Shown: one piece after another, positions 51,181 to 60,065 of the stretch
Layout of the letters: the number at the start of each line of letters is the position of its first letter
Numbering within the stretch: position 1 is the stretch's first letter
NCBI GenBank assembly: GCA_964489525.1
Contig: CAZAYY010000011.1
Location: 62,001-126,000, forward strand
DNA: 64,000 nucleotides
DNA from: CAZAYY01 sp964489525
GTDB lineage: Bacteria; Chloroflexota; Anaerolineae; Anaerolineales; JABWBV01
Direction of reading: 5' to 3'
Made by a program: the position numbers and the translations under genes
The notes under the pieces: model-generated
Seen by the model: only the letters and a program-made list of their open reading frames with translations
The model's database searches: none
What the model was told of the DNA's origin: nothing

Positions 51181-52497
51181 TTACTCCTGGCCAATGTAGC
51201 GCAGCAAATCTTTGCGGCCGCGCAGCTCGCGAATGGAGCGCAGGCCAAGCTGGCGCAAAATTTCTTTCAGGCGCAGGGAGAGCGCCTGGTACAGGTTGGA
51301 AATCCGCTGTGCGCCCCATTCGGGCGAAACCAGCAGCGAAAGTTCGGGGTCGGTGGTGGTCAGGCCAAATGGACAGCCGCGCCCCCGTTCGCAGTTCGAG
51401 CAGCGCGTGCAGCCCAGCGCCACCAGGTCGCCTGTGCCCAACACCGCACCATCCGCGCCCAGGGCGATGGCCTTGGCAATGTCATCCGCTGTGCGGATGC
51501 CGCCCGAAGCCATCAGCGTCACCTGGTCGCGCACCCCTTCTTTTACCAGGTAGCGGTGAACGCGTGGGATAGCAAATTCAATCGGCATGGCGATGTTCTT
51601 TTTGGCAATTTCCGGCGCAGCGCCTGTGCCGCCGTACGAGCCGTCCAGGTGGACAATGTGCGCTCCAGCGTAGTAGCTGCCGATGGCGACCATGTCCACG
51701 TCGTGGGGGGTGGATACTTTGACCGAGATGAGGGCCTGCGGGTTGATGGTGCGCATCCAGTCCACATGCTTGCGATGGTCTTCCACGGAGTAGACGGAGT
51801 GGAACGGGAAGGGCGAAAACAGGCTGACCCAGGGAACACTTTCGCGCAGCTGCGCCACCGTGACGGTGGATTTATCGCCCAGCAGGTGGCCACCCAGGCC
51901 GGGTTTGGCACCCTGGGCATATTTAAACTCGATGATGGGTGCGTATTGGATGGTTTCTTCACGCACACCGAACATGCCTGTGGCAACCTGGGTGATGATG
52001 ACATCTTTATAGGGCACCAGCGAGGGCGGGTAACCGCCTTCACCCGTGCTCGTAAAGGTTTTCCAGGCCTGCGCAGCCATGGCCCTTGAGCGCATCACCT
52101 GCTCACTGACCGAACCGTACGACATGCCGCCGCCGTACCAGGGGACGCCAATTTCAAGCTGGGGGTCTTGGGGGTTGCGCCGGTTGAGCGGCAGGGAGAG
52201 GTCAATTTCAGCCGAGTCGGCCAGCCATTGTTCCTTGGGCAGGAAGTTGAAATCGAGCACATCGAAACCGCCGCCGGAGCGGCCAAAGCGATATTCCAAC
52301 CCATTGGTGGGAAGCTGACCGGTGCCGGCCATTTGCCAGGTGGCCAGGATGAGCTGTTCGGTCCAGCGGAAGTCACCCAGGGCAGGCGGGGCGCCGTTTT
52401 CCAGGTTGGGCCAGTATTCAAAGCCGTGGTGCAGGGCGGTGGTGTGTTTATCAATCACATTGGGGTTGATGAGTTGTGGGGTTTTTGGGGCGTTCAT
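51181..52497 (-). CDS. glutamate-synthase-like FMN-binding protein 1
   Basis: A 438-residue TIM-barrel protein of the GltS FMN family. GVPWYGGGMSYGSVSEQVM, GTGAAPEIAKKNIAMPIEFA, VTLMASGGIRTADDIAKAIA, ALGADGAVLGTGDLVALGCT and the cluster CTRCSNCERGRGCPFG show an FMN site and an iron-sulfur cluster as in glutamate synthase. PGLGGHLLGDKSTVTVAQLR is the 2-oxoglutarate/iminoglutarate region. The start at 52497 (MNAPKTPQLIN) is preceded by GGGAGAG. It is the more canonical of the two FMN proteins. Confidence 0.88.
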   Translation of the reverse strand: MNAPKTPQLINPNVIDKHTTALHHGFEYWPNLENGAPPALGDFRWTEQLILATWQMAGTGQLPTNGLEYRFGRSGGGFDVLDFNFLPKEQWLADSAEIDLSLPLNRRNPQDPQLEIGVPWYGGGMSYGSVSEQVMRSRAMAAQAWKTFTSTGEGGYPPSLVPYKDVIITQVATGMFGVREETIQYAPIIEFKYAQGAKPGLGGHLLGDKSTVTVAQLRESVPWVSLFSPFPFHSVYSVEDHRKHVDWMRTINPQALISVKVSTPHDVDMVAIGSYYAGAHIVHLDGSYGGTGAAPEIAKKNIAMPIEFAIPRVHRYLVKEGVRDQVTLMASGGIRTADDIAKAIALGADGAVLGTGDLVALGCTRCSNCERGRGCPFGLTTTDPELSLLVSPEWGAQRISNLYQALSLRLKEILRQLGLRSIRELRGRKDLLRYIGQE

Positions 52498-52513
52498 AAG
52501 TTCTCTCCCTTGT

Positions 52514-53950
52514 TTAGCGGTTGGGGTAGCCGGGGATATCGCCGAAGGCATCGCGTTCCAGGTCTTTTTGGAACATGGCCCGGCCAATTTCACCGCGCAG
52601 GCGGCGCACTTCGCGCAAGCCCATGGCGCCGAGAATTTCCAAAAGCTGGTCGCGCCAGGCGCCAACTAGGTTCTTGAGGCGTTGGACACCCCAGGGGGTG
52701 GTGAGCGTGCGCGGTAGGCGCAGTGTGCCCTGGCGGTTCCCAATGCGGTGGGTAACATCCCCGTCAAACCGGGCCTGCAAAGCGACCATCAGGGGTGTGT
52801 CGAGCGCCACGGCATCCAGCCCGGCGATAATGGCCTTGGGCACATGCTCGGCAGCCACAATTCCACCGCTGCCCAGCAGGGTCACCATCTGGCGGATGCC
52901 CTCATCCACAAAGGTTTTGTGGGCGCTGCGCACCAGGTCGAACACAAAATCGCCATCCGGCCCCAGGCCGTGGTAGCTGGCGACCAGGTGGAACACCCGG
53001 ATGCCCTTGCGGAAATATTCGAGCAGGTCGTTGGCGCCAAAAGGCAGCCGCAAACACACCATTGTGCCCGGCAGCCCTGCCCGGATGGCCTGGAACAGCC
53101 CTTCATCCCAACCATCCATTTCGATCAGGCGCGGGCGAGAAGGCAGGGCACGCAGTAGATGGGTTTCGCTTGGCAGAACCAGGGGGACGATATGCGGCCC
53201 CACCAGGTTTAAGTCCAGGATGCTGCGAATGGGCAGCACCGCCAGCGTTTCGACCGCTTCGGCTGCCTGCGCCAGGGTTTTATACAGGTCGCTTGAGGCT
53301 GCGCTTTCGGGCGGCGCATCGAAAACCATGGGAATGGGAATGGTGAACATGTTGGGGGTTTCGCCCAGGGGCTGGCCGGTTGGGTCGAACTGCAAAAAGT
53401 TCGGGCGGGCGCCAATGTCCACCGCTGTGGAAATAAATTCGCGCCCGTGAATGCCGTCGCGGGTGGGGCGGACAATTTCCGACATGTCGGTCCACATGCC
53501 ATCCCAGCCTTCGCCGCCAAACTTTCCCCGGTAACCGGCGCCTTTGACCGGGATCGAACCGCTTTCAGCTTCGTAGGCCACAGCGTTGACGTGGTTAGCC
53601 GTGAAATAGCGGTCGCCCAGGCGCTGGCGTTCGGGGTTGGGTTCGACGCGCACCCATTCGGGGTATTGGGTGGTGCAGCGCAGGCAGCCCACGCAGTGTT
53701 GTGGGCGGGGGGCAAACCCACCCACCGGCCCTGAAAACACGCCGTACATGCACGGGCGGCTGGTAACGACCTCCATGTCGCCTTTGTAGTGGAAAATTTC
53801 GCCAATCAGCAGGCGGGCCAGCCCGGTTCTTTTGACAATCACATTAAATCGCGGTGGCCAGGGGACAATGTCTGGTGTGGTCTTGGTTTCAATGTGGTAG
53901 CGGTGATACCCGCTGCCAGCTTTGGAATGGGAATGGTCAGATTGGTTCAT
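52514..53950 (-). CDS. glutamate-synthase-like FMN-binding protein 2 (divergent paralogue)
   Basis: A 478-residue protein related to FMN protein 1 but further from classical GltS. An N-terminal segment CMYGVFSGPVGGFAPRPQHC followed by VGCLRC carries four cysteines typical of a [4Fe-4S] cluster; the barrel has RGKFGGEGWDGMWTDMSEIV, LRLPFGANDLLEYF and VTLLGSGGIVAAEHVPKAI (phosphate-binding loop). It opens the operon (AAGGAG five bases before ATG) and is preceded by the long structured leader. Paired with protein 1 it may form a heteromeric synthase; the true substrate is unknown. Confidence 0.8.
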   Translation of the reverse strand: MNQSDHSHSKAGSGYHRYHIETKTTPDIVPWPPRFNVIVKRTGLARLLIGEIFHYKGDMEVVTSRPCMYGVFSGPVGGFAPRPQHCVGCLRCTTQYPEWVRVEPNPERQRLGDRYFTANHVNAVAYEAESGSIPVKGAGYRGKFGGEGWDGMWTDMSEIVRPTRDGIHGREFISTAVDIGARPNFLQFDPTGQPLGETPNMFTIPIPMVFDAPPESAASSDLYKTLAQAAEAVETLAVLPIRSILDLNLVGPHIVPLVLPSETHLLRALPSRPRLIEMDGWDEGLFQAIRAGLPGTMVCLRLPFGANDLLEYFRKGIRVFHLVASYHGLGPDGDFVFDLVRSAHKTFVDEGIRQMVTLLGSGGIVAAEHVPKAIIAGLDAVALDTPLMVALQARFDGDVTHRIGNRQGTLRLPRTLTTPWGVQRLKNLVGAWRDQLLEILGAMGLREVRRLRGEIGRAMFQKDLERDAFGDIPGYPNR

Positions 53951-54418
53951 ATGCGCTCCTTTTCGCGGTTAATGATCTTCGCGAACACACCAGACCCCCG
54001 AAAAATAACAAAAAAACACGCCGGAAATGTGTTCATCAGGTGTGTACACATACAGGCGTGCCTTAGGCATGGTTAAATGGCAGCCCTTCCTGATTAAACC
54101 CATCTCGCAAGTGTATTGGATGGATACACTTGGGCCACTGTGCGTTGGTTGGCCTGCCTGTTGCCAGGCAGTTTTGCATGCGCACTTTACACCGGAAGGA
54201 GAATGGAGCCCGTGGCAGGGCTCAGGAGGCATCCGCTGATCTTCGATTTTCCCGGCTGGCTTGCCGCCTTTGCCGGTTAGCGTTCTCTTTGCAGAGAAGA
54301 ACCTCTTCCTCGTCACCTCAACCCAGTTTGGGTGAGGCTCAGCCGCTTATTCTCTCAGTATTCAGTTGTCTGTGGTTCACTGGTTAAAAATGGTAACAAA
54401 GCCCGGCAGACCTGTCAA
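53951..54418 (-). ncRNA. long structured leader RNA with promoter and attenuator-like terminator
   Basis: Promoter on the minus strand: TTGACA (54418-54413), 17 bases, TACCAT (54395-54390), start near 54383. The leader folds into successive stems: 54316-54337 (9 pairs, one bulge); 54283-54298 (6 pairs, GCAA loop); 54252-54276 (5+3 pairs); 54206-54223 (6 pairs); 54154-54171 (7 pairs, GCAA loop); 54109-54131 (8 pairs). It ends in a CACGCC/GGCGTG stem (54017-54060) with an inner ATGTGT/ACACAT stem and a T-rich run (54016-54001), 50 bases before the first operon gene. I cannot match it to a known riboswitch. It may instead be a separate ncRNA. Confidence 0.65.
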
Positions 54419-54495
54419 GAGGAAATCGCCCAGGAGTTTCTTGAAGTCAGAAACTCCTGTGTAAGCCAAGCGCCCCACCCCCTAAATCCCCCGCC

Positions 54496-54741
54496 CCAGG
54501 CCTGGGCGGGGGACTTTAATGCAATAATGGGGTGCGAGCGGGCGGCTGGCCTGCTCGCACCCCAAACTGCGTTTTTTGGAAACACCTGGGGAAGCCCGGC
54601 GATTTACCCGCTTCAGCTCCGGACCCAGGCCGGGGGACTTTAAGACGATAATGGGGCTAGCGCAGGCTGGCTTCGCTGCCTGCGCCAGCCCCAAACCCCG
54701 GTTTTAGAAACACCTGGGGAGGCCCAGCGCCCGACCCGCTT
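54496..54741. repeat. tandem 124-bp repeat, each unit with a different perfect hairpin
   Basis: Unit 1 (about 54496-54612) and unit 2 (about 54623-54741) share GGGGGACTTTAA, ATAATGGGG, CCCCAAA, AAACACCTGGGGA, GCCC and ACCCGCTT in the same order. Between them each has its own stem: GGGGTGCGAGC/GCTCGCACCCC (54529-54539 with 54553-54563) and GGGGCT-A-GCGCAGG/CCTGCGC-C-AGCCCC (54653-54666 with 54679-54692). Stem sequence differs, pairing is kept. The first unit is led by a copy of the dispersed palindrome (54476-54513); a last G/C palindrome lies at 54744-54774. Confidence 0.75.
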
Positions 54742-54797
54742 AACTCCCCCCATTTTGCCTGTCCAAATGGGGGGAAACCGGCGCAGCCGGAGGGGGG

Positions 54798-54995
54798 TCA
54801 GGCTTTGTAGGCCACCAAAACCACACCCAACTCTGCCTCAAGGGTCTGGATGCGGGCAAGCTGTTCGGGGGTGAGTACGGCGTGAGGGTAGCGCTGCTCC
54901 ATCACCAGCACCACGGCTTCCATTTCTTCTTCCAGGGATTGAACACGCCGGATGGCGCGTTCGTCCAGTTCTGCAAACTGCCATTGGGGTCTCAT
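54798..54995 (-). CDS. small conserved-looking protein, unknown function
   Basis: A 65-residue charged, helical protein (MRPQWQFAELDERAIRRVQS start; EEEMEAVVLVMEQRYPHAVL; ARIQTLEAELGVVLVAYK). No signal peptide, cysteines or known motif. AAGGAGG lies five bases before the ATG at 54995, which is why I prefer it to the upstream ATG at 55019. It follows the sugar dehydrogenase gene by 34 bases. I do not recognise it. Confidence 0.55.
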   Translation of the reverse strand: MRPQWQFAELDERAIRRVQSLEEEMEAVVLVMEQRYPHAVLTPEQLARIQTLEAELGVVLVAYKA

Positions 54996-55029
54996 GTGTG
55001 CCTCCTTATCCATCAACAAGGTGGTTGTC

Positions 55030-56415
55030 TTATTTTGCCAGCCGGTAGATCATGCCATTGCGGCTGACAACATACACTTCTCCGGCCTCATCTTCGCCAA
55101 AAGAAGTGATATTGAAACGGCTTTCAAAAAGCAGTTGGTTTTGCCAGGTGCCGCTGGCGTCGCGCACCAGCCCCCAAATTTTGCCGCTGCAAAAATCGCC
55201 ATACAGGTAAACCCCCTGCCAATCCGGGAAAGATGGCCCGCGGTAAACCACGCCGCCCGTAATTGAGCAGCCACCGCTGGCGTGGTCATATTCTGCAATT
55301 GGAAAGTCGAACACCATGCCCGCAGGAGGGTTGCCTTCAAAGGCATGGGTGCCTTCGTAATAATCCCAGCCCAGGTTTGCGCCGCTTGCTGGGGGTTGGC
55401 CGGGTGCGGCAGCGGGCAGGTAGTGGATTTCTTCCCACTTATTTTGGCCGACATCGCCAATATATAAATCACCCGTAGCGCGGTCAAAACTAAAGCGCCA
55501 GGGGTTGCGCAGGCCATAGGCCCAAATTTCGGCCAGGCCGCCGCCGGGGTTGATGCCGCCCGGGGCAAAGGGGTTATCTGCCGGGATTTCATAGCGGTTG
55601 TCGCTGTTGATGTCAATCCGCAAAATGCTGCCCAGCCAGATGTTGGTGTATTGGGCCAGGTTGCCGGGGTCGCCAGCCGAGCCGCCATCCCCCAGGCCGA
55701 TATAAAGAAAGCCATCCGGTCCAAAAGTCAAATGGCCGCCGTTGTGGTTGGCGTAGGGTTGGACGATGAACATGATGCCGGTCAGGCTGTCCCGGTTGGC
55801 CTGGTTGCGGTCGTCTTGCCGGACGCTGACCCTGGCCACTACCGAGTCGTTTGAATCGGCGGTGTAGTAAATAAAGAACAGGCCGTTTTCAGCATAGCGG
55901 GGGTGAAAGGCCAACCCCAACAGGCCTTGTTCGTTGCCGTTGTCGTTGACGATATCGCGAATGTCGAGGAACGGGGTGGGCAAAAGCTGTCCATTTTCCA
56001 CCACCCGGATTACCCCCTGCTGTTCCACAATAAACACCCGGCCAGAGCCATCACCAGCGTGGGTGACGAGCAGCGGGCGGTCAAAGCCCTCCCACACTTT
56101 TTCCCAGCGGTAATTGGCAGCGTTGGGTAAGGCATTTACCGCCGGCAGGGGTGCAGGCTGTGCGGTTGGCGCGGTTGGGTTTTCGGTTGCAGGGGTTGTG
56201 GGTTCGGGTGCGGCTGGGGCAGTGGTCGCTTCCGGGGCTGCGGGGGGTTGGGTGGCAGCCTGCGCCGTGGGTTGAGTGGCCGCTTCCGAAACGCTGGTTG
56301 GGTCTGCGGGAAGTGAGGTTGGGCTAACTGCGGCGGGTTGGCAGGCGGTTAACCCGGCCAAAAGGGCCAGCACCAGCAAGGCTGCAAGGAAAAATACTCG
56401 GTTAATTTTCTTCAT
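55030..56415 (-). CDS. PQQ-dependent sugar dehydrogenase-like lipoprotein
   Basis: A 461-residue secreted lipoprotein: signal peptide with lipobox LTAC (about residue 25), a Pro/Thr/Ala-rich linker to about residue 90, then a six-bladed propeller of the glucose/sorbosone dehydrogenase family: RPLLVTHAGDGSGRVFIVEQ, GLLGLAFHPRYAENGLFFIY, NHNGGHLTFGPDGFLYIGLG and GLRNPWRFSFDRATGDLYIG. It would oxidise sugars outside the membrane if PQQ is available; many family members have no proven cofactor. Confidence 0.9.
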   Translation of the reverse strand: MKKINRVFFLAALLVLALLAGLTACQPAAVSPTSLPADPTSVSEAATQPTAQAATQPPAAPEATTAPAAPEPTTPATENPTAPTAQPAPLPAVNALPNAANYRWEKVWEGFDRPLLVTHAGDGSGRVFIVEQQGVIRVVENGQLLPTPFLDIRDIVNDNGNEQGLLGLAFHPRYAENGLFFIYYTADSNDSVVARVSVRQDDRNQANRDSLTGIMFIVQPYANHNGGHLTFGPDGFLYIGLGDGGSAGDPGNLAQYTNIWLGSILRIDINSDNRYEIPADNPFAPGGINPGGGLAEIWAYGLRNPWRFSFDRATGDLYIGDVGQNKWEEIHYLPAAAPGQPPASGANLGWDYYEGTHAFEGNPPAGMVFDFPIAEYDHASGGCSITGGVVYRGPSFPDWQGVYLYGDFCSGKIWGLVRDASGTWQNQLLFESRFNITSFGEDEAGEVYVVSRNGMIYRLAK

Positions 56416-56513
56416 TTGTTCTCTCCATCAGAACTGCAGGGTTTTATGCTGCAATCATACCAACCTGAACCCGGGGAGCCATGAGGGAAAGATGAGTTTT
56501 CATACTGGTAAGG

Positions 56514-58376
56514 TTATAAAGCCGCGCTCACCTGCTCAATCAGTTCGGCTGCCAGGTCAAAGCGGCTGAAAGGGGGCATGATGTAAATGCCATTGATATA
56601 TGGGTGCAGCTGTTCCACCACCTCCAGGGCGATTTGCAGGCCTTCTTGTGGGCCTTTTTCACCGGCTTTTTCCATGCGTTCCATCACTGCTTCTGGGATG
56701 ATGATGCCGGGGACTTCGTTGTGTAAAAATGCTGCATTGCGGGCATTGAAGAGCGGGAGAATCCCGGCGATAATGTGGATTTGGGGGCCGTAGGCAGCGC
56801 GCAGCTGTTCGAGGAAGGCCACTGCAGCGGGGACATCGAAGACCGGTTGGGTAATGGCAAAGTCAGCCCCGGCTTTCACCTTTTTTTGCAGGGCTTTCAG
56901 TTCGCTTTCCGGGTTGGCCGGGGTGAGGCTGAGGGCGCAGCCCACATGAAAAGAGGTGGGTTGGCCAATCTCTGTCCCGGCATGGTCAACGCCCTGGTTG
57001 AAGCCCTGTTTGATGAGTTTAATCAACCCGGAGGGCACCAGGTCGTAATCGTCCATCGCATCCGGGAAGTCGCCAATTTCGGTGGGGTCACCCATCACCA
57101 CAAAAATGTTGCGCACATTCAAAGCGTGGGCGGCGAGCAAATCGCCCTGAACGCGCAGCAAGTTGCGCCCACGGGTGGGGAAATGCAGGGTGGTGTCTAT
57201 GCCCAGGCGGGATTGGATCAGGTTGCACACAGCCCAGGGGCTCATGCGCATCCGGGCGCGCGGCGTGTCGGTGACGTCAATGACATCTGCCCCGGCTTCT
57301 TTAAGCATCCCCGCGGCCGCAATGATTTTTTGGGTGTTGATGCCGCGCGGCGGTGACATTTCTACAGCGAACACAAACTTGCCCGCAGCCAGTTTGCGCG
57401 AAAGCTGGGTGGGTTCGTAAACTTCTGCTACCCCGCTTTCCTGGTCGGGAAGCGTCGCACCCAGGCGCAGGGGGGTGTCTTCGACAGGGGTGTCGAGCGC
57501 TTTGCGCATTTCGGCAATGTGCGCCGGAGTGGTGCCGCAGCAGCCGCCTACCAGGGCAGCCCCAGCCGCCCGGAAAACCCGCGCATATTCGCCAAAATAT
57601 CCCGGACCGGCGGGGTACATAATCCGTCCCTCAAGCTGTTCGGGCAGTCCGGCATTGGGTTTAACCAGGAAACGTCCCTCAGGCACAGCGGTGCGCATTC
57701 GCCCGAGTAAGCGGGCAACCTGGGCCGGTCCGCCGGAGCAGTTAACCCCAATCAGGGCTGCCCCGGCGGCGTGCAGTTCGCGGGCGGCCTGTTCGGGTGT
57801 GCTGCCCATCAGGGTGATGTCGTCGCGCGAATAGGTGAGCGAAGCCGCAACGGGCACCCCTGGCGTAACCTCGTTGGCGGCAGCAATCGCCTCGCGCACT
57901 TCATAAAGGTCGCTGAAGGTTTCCAGGAAAATTAAGTCTACCCCCGCTTCGACCAGCGACTGGATTTGTTCTTGGAAAGCTGCCCGGGCTTCTTCTAGCT
58001 GAACCCGTCCAAATGGGGCCAGGCGGACGCCCAATGGGCCAACATCCCCGGCAATCCAGACATTCTTGAAAGAAGCCAACACAGCCCGGCGGGCCAGTTC
58101 TACCCCGGCGCGGTTGATTTCTGCTGTTTGCGCCTGCATGCCATACTTGGCCAGGCGGTAGCGGTTGGCACCAAAGGTGTTGGTCAAAATCAGTTCCGCT
58201 CCGGCTTCGATATAGGCACTGTGAATTTGCGCAATGGTGCCCGGATGGGACAGGTTAAGGGCATCGAAGCTGCGCGAAAAACTCACGCCGCTGGCGTGGA
58301 TCATCGTGCCCATTGCGCCATCAGCGAGGATGGGCAGGTTGGTTTCCAACCGGGTGAGAAACGGAATCGCGGCCAT
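56514..58376 (-). CDS. bifunctional homocysteine S-methyltransferase / methylenetetrahydrofolate reductase
   Basis: A 620-residue fusion. The N-terminal half (about 1-310) is a zinc homocysteine methyltransferase: ILADGAMGTMIHASG, GVNCSGGPAQ and LVGGCCGTTPAHI supply the zinc cysteines. The C-terminal half (about 330-620) is a MetF barrel: FAVEMSPPRGINT, DVIDVTDTPRARMRMSP, ITQPVFDVPAAVAF. It links one-carbon units to methionine; the layout is that of Bacillus YitJ. Start at 58376 (MAAIPFLTRLE) is preceded by AAGGA. Confidence 0.93.
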   Translation of the reverse strand: MAAIPFLTRLETNLPILADGAMGTMIHASGVSFSRSFDALNLSHPGTIAQIHSAYIEAGAELILTNTFGANRYRLAKYGMQAQTAEINRAGVELARRAVLASFKNVWIAGDVGPLGVRLAPFGRVQLEEARAAFQEQIQSLVEAGVDLIFLETFSDLYEVREAIAAANEVTPGVPVAASLTYSRDDITLMGSTPEQAARELHAAGAALIGVNCSGGPAQVARLLGRMRTAVPEGRFLVKPNAGLPEQLEGRIMYPAGPGYFGEYARVFRAAGAALVGGCCGTTPAHIAEMRKALDTPVEDTPLRLGATLPDQESGVAEVYEPTQLSRKLAAGKFVFAVEMSPPRGINTQKIIAAAGMLKEAGADVIDVTDTPRARMRMSPWAVCNLIQSRLGIDTTLHFPTRGRNLLRVQGDLLAAHALNVRNIFVVMGDPTEIGDFPDAMDDYDLVPSGLIKLIKQGFNQGVDHAGTEIGQPTSFHVGCALSLTPANPESELKALQKKVKAGADFAITQPVFDVPAAVAFLEQLRAAYGPQIHIIAGILPLFNARNAAFLHNEVPGIIIPEAVMERMEKAGEKGPQEGLQIALEVVEQLHPYINGIYIMPPFSRFDLAAELIEQVSAAL

Positions 58377-58459
58377 AGGTTTTCCTTGTGGGTGAAATTT
58401 GGTGTGCAATTGGGCATGCAGATACGGGTATTGTACCCGTTAATTGGCTTTGTCGTTCT

Positions 58460-58981
58460 TTAACGTTTCCAGAACTGCCACCAGGGCTTCTTAACCAGCT
58501 GGTCGTTGTCAAACAGCGGTGCGAAGAGCGGCTCAGTCCGGGCGCGTTCGATCCAGGTGGGGTGCAGAACCAGGGCCTTTTCTAAATCTCTCCGGGCCTG
58601 GTCTGTTTGCGCTAAAAGTGCCTGGGCCAAGGCGCGGTTATACCAGACAAGCGGGTCTTTGGGGTGCAGTGCCAGGGCTTTACTCAAGGCTTCGATGGCC
58701 TCGGCAGTTTGCCCTTCCGCCAGTAGGCACTCGCCCAGGCTGTCCCAGGGCTGGTCGGGTTCGGGGGTGTGGTCGAGGGCGCTGCGGTAGGCCAGGATGG
58801 CTTCAGGGTAGCGCTTCAGGCTTTGGTAAATTTCGCCAATGGCCAGGTAAAGGGAACCATACGCCGGGACGAGGTCAATGGCTTTCTGGTAGGCTGCTGC
58901 GGCCTGTTCAGGTTTGTTGGCCTGGCGCAGTTGGTTGCCTTGTTGGATGAGTGCCGTGGCTTTCTCTTGCTGACCTGGCAT
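58460..58981 (-). CDS. tetratricopeptide-repeat protein
   Basis: A 173-residue cytoplasmic protein of three to four TPRs (AAAYQKAIDLVPAYGSLYLA, AILAYRSALDHTPEPDQPWD, AIEALSKALALHPKDPLVWY, RDLEKALVLHPTW). CAGGAG precedes the ATG. It lies 12 bases after the RNase Z gene on the same strand. A scaffolding role is likely; partner unknown. Confidence 0.88.
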   Translation of the reverse strand: MPGQQEKATALIQQGNQLRQANKPEQAAAAYQKAIDLVPAYGSLYLAIGEIYQSLKRYPEAILAYRSALDHTPEPDQPWDSLGECLLAEGQTAEAIEALSKALALHPKDPLVWYNRALAQALLAQTDQARRDLEKALVLHPTWIERARTEPLFAPLFDNDQLVKKPWWQFWKR

Positions 58982-58993
58982 TGCCCGCTCCTG

Positions 58994-59947
58994 TTATGAT
59001 TCTTCGGGGTTCAGTTTAACCTTGAGACATTCCCCCCGCCGGATTTGGAAGGTGTCGAAATCTCGGGCAACCAGGGCGGTGGGAAAATAGCGCTGGGCCT
59101 CGGCAATGACATCGCGCTCGCGGTAGCGGCGCGAAATGTGGGTGAGAATGAGTTGGTGAACGCCGGCCCGGGCGGCCAGTTCGGCAGCCCGGCGGGCGGT
59201 GAGGTGCCCGAATTCATCGGCCATGGCGGCGTCTTCATCCAGGTAGGTGGCCTCTATCACCAGTGCATCGGCGCCCTGGCAAATGTCCACCAGCTCTTCG
59301 GTTTTGCCCACATCGCCCACGTGAACAAGACGTGTGCCGGGGCGGCTTTCGCCGAGGACTTCGTCGGGTTGGATCACCCGTCCATCGGGCAGCACACCGG
59401 GCAAGCCGTTGACCAGGTCGCGCCGCCAGGGGCCGGAGGGTATGCCCAATGCTTCGGCTTTCTCGGGTAAAAATGGGCGGCGAGCGTGTTCTTGAAACAG
59501 GAAGCCGTAGCAGTCTGCGCCCCGGTGCGAAACCGGGAAGGCGCTGACGGTAAAATCGCTTTCTTCGAATATAGGCCCGGCGCTGATTTCATACAGGTTG
59601 AGCGGCATGGGAGCTTCTTTGCCGCGCAGCACCACGGCATAAAGCAGGTCGGAAATCCGCTGCATCGCCCAGCGCCCGGCGAAAATATCCAGGTTTTCAA
59701 TGGCCTCCCAGCGTAGAAAGGTAGACATCAACCCACCCAGCCCAAGGATATGGTCGAGGTGGCCGTGGGTGATGAGCACCTTGTTGAGCCGTTTGAAACC
59801 CAGGCCAGACATCAGAATTTGGCGTTGTGTGCCTTCGCCGCAGTCCACCAAAAAGCGGTGTTCGTTATGCTGAATTACATGGGAAGATAATCCCCGGTGA
59901 ATGGACGGGGCTGAAGCGGATGTGCCTAAAAACGTGATTTGAAACAA
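58994..59947 (-). CDS. rnz: ribonuclease Z
   Basis: A 317-residue metallo-beta-lactamase-fold endonuclease that matures tRNA 3' ends, needed here because neither tRNA gene encodes CCA. ITFLGTSASAPS, VDCGEGTQRQ, LITHGHLDHILGLGGL (HxHxDH), FPVSHRG, HVGDVGKT and the C-terminal ILTHISRRY are all present. The start is a TTG at 59947 with AAAGGA six bases upstream. Confidence 0.95.
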   Translation of the reverse strand: MFQITFLGTSASAPSIHRGLSSHVIQHNEHRFLVDCGEGTQRQILMSGLGFKRLNKVLITHGHLDHILGLGGLMSTFLRWEAIENLDIFAGRWAMQRISDLLYAVVLRGKEAPMPLNLYEISAGPIFEESDFTVSAFPVSHRGADCYGFLFQEHARRPFLPEKAEALGIPSGPWRRDLVNGLPGVLPDGRVIQPDEVLGESRPGTRLVHVGDVGKTEELVDICQGADALVIEATYLDEDAAMADEFGHLTARRAAELAARAGVHQLILTHISRRYRERDVIAEAQRYFPTALVARDFDTFQIRRGECLKVKLNPEES

Positions 59948-60065
59948 GGGTTTGTCCTTTAATAAAGTTTGTGCCTGGAGCGAGACACGCTACGATTTTA
60001 CCTTAACCTGGCTTGCCGCGAATGGATCCGGCGGGGATGATGAGCGGATTGGCGCTGCTGGGGGG

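Noticed and set aside
53969..54316. A 115-residue minus-strand open frame in front of the glutamate-synthase-like operon
   Set aside because: It covers the stems and the terminator of the structured leader, has no ribosome binding site, and its composition is not protein-like.
54206..54337. Part of the leader as a T-box, lysine, M-box, cobalamin or RNase P RNA
   Set aside because: None of the invariant motifs of these RNAs (for example GGGTGGNACCGCG, or GGAAAGTCC for RNase P) is present in order.
54496..54741. A CRISPR array
   Set aside because: Only two units, 124 bp apart, with long conserved parts and no spacer pattern; no cas gene is near.
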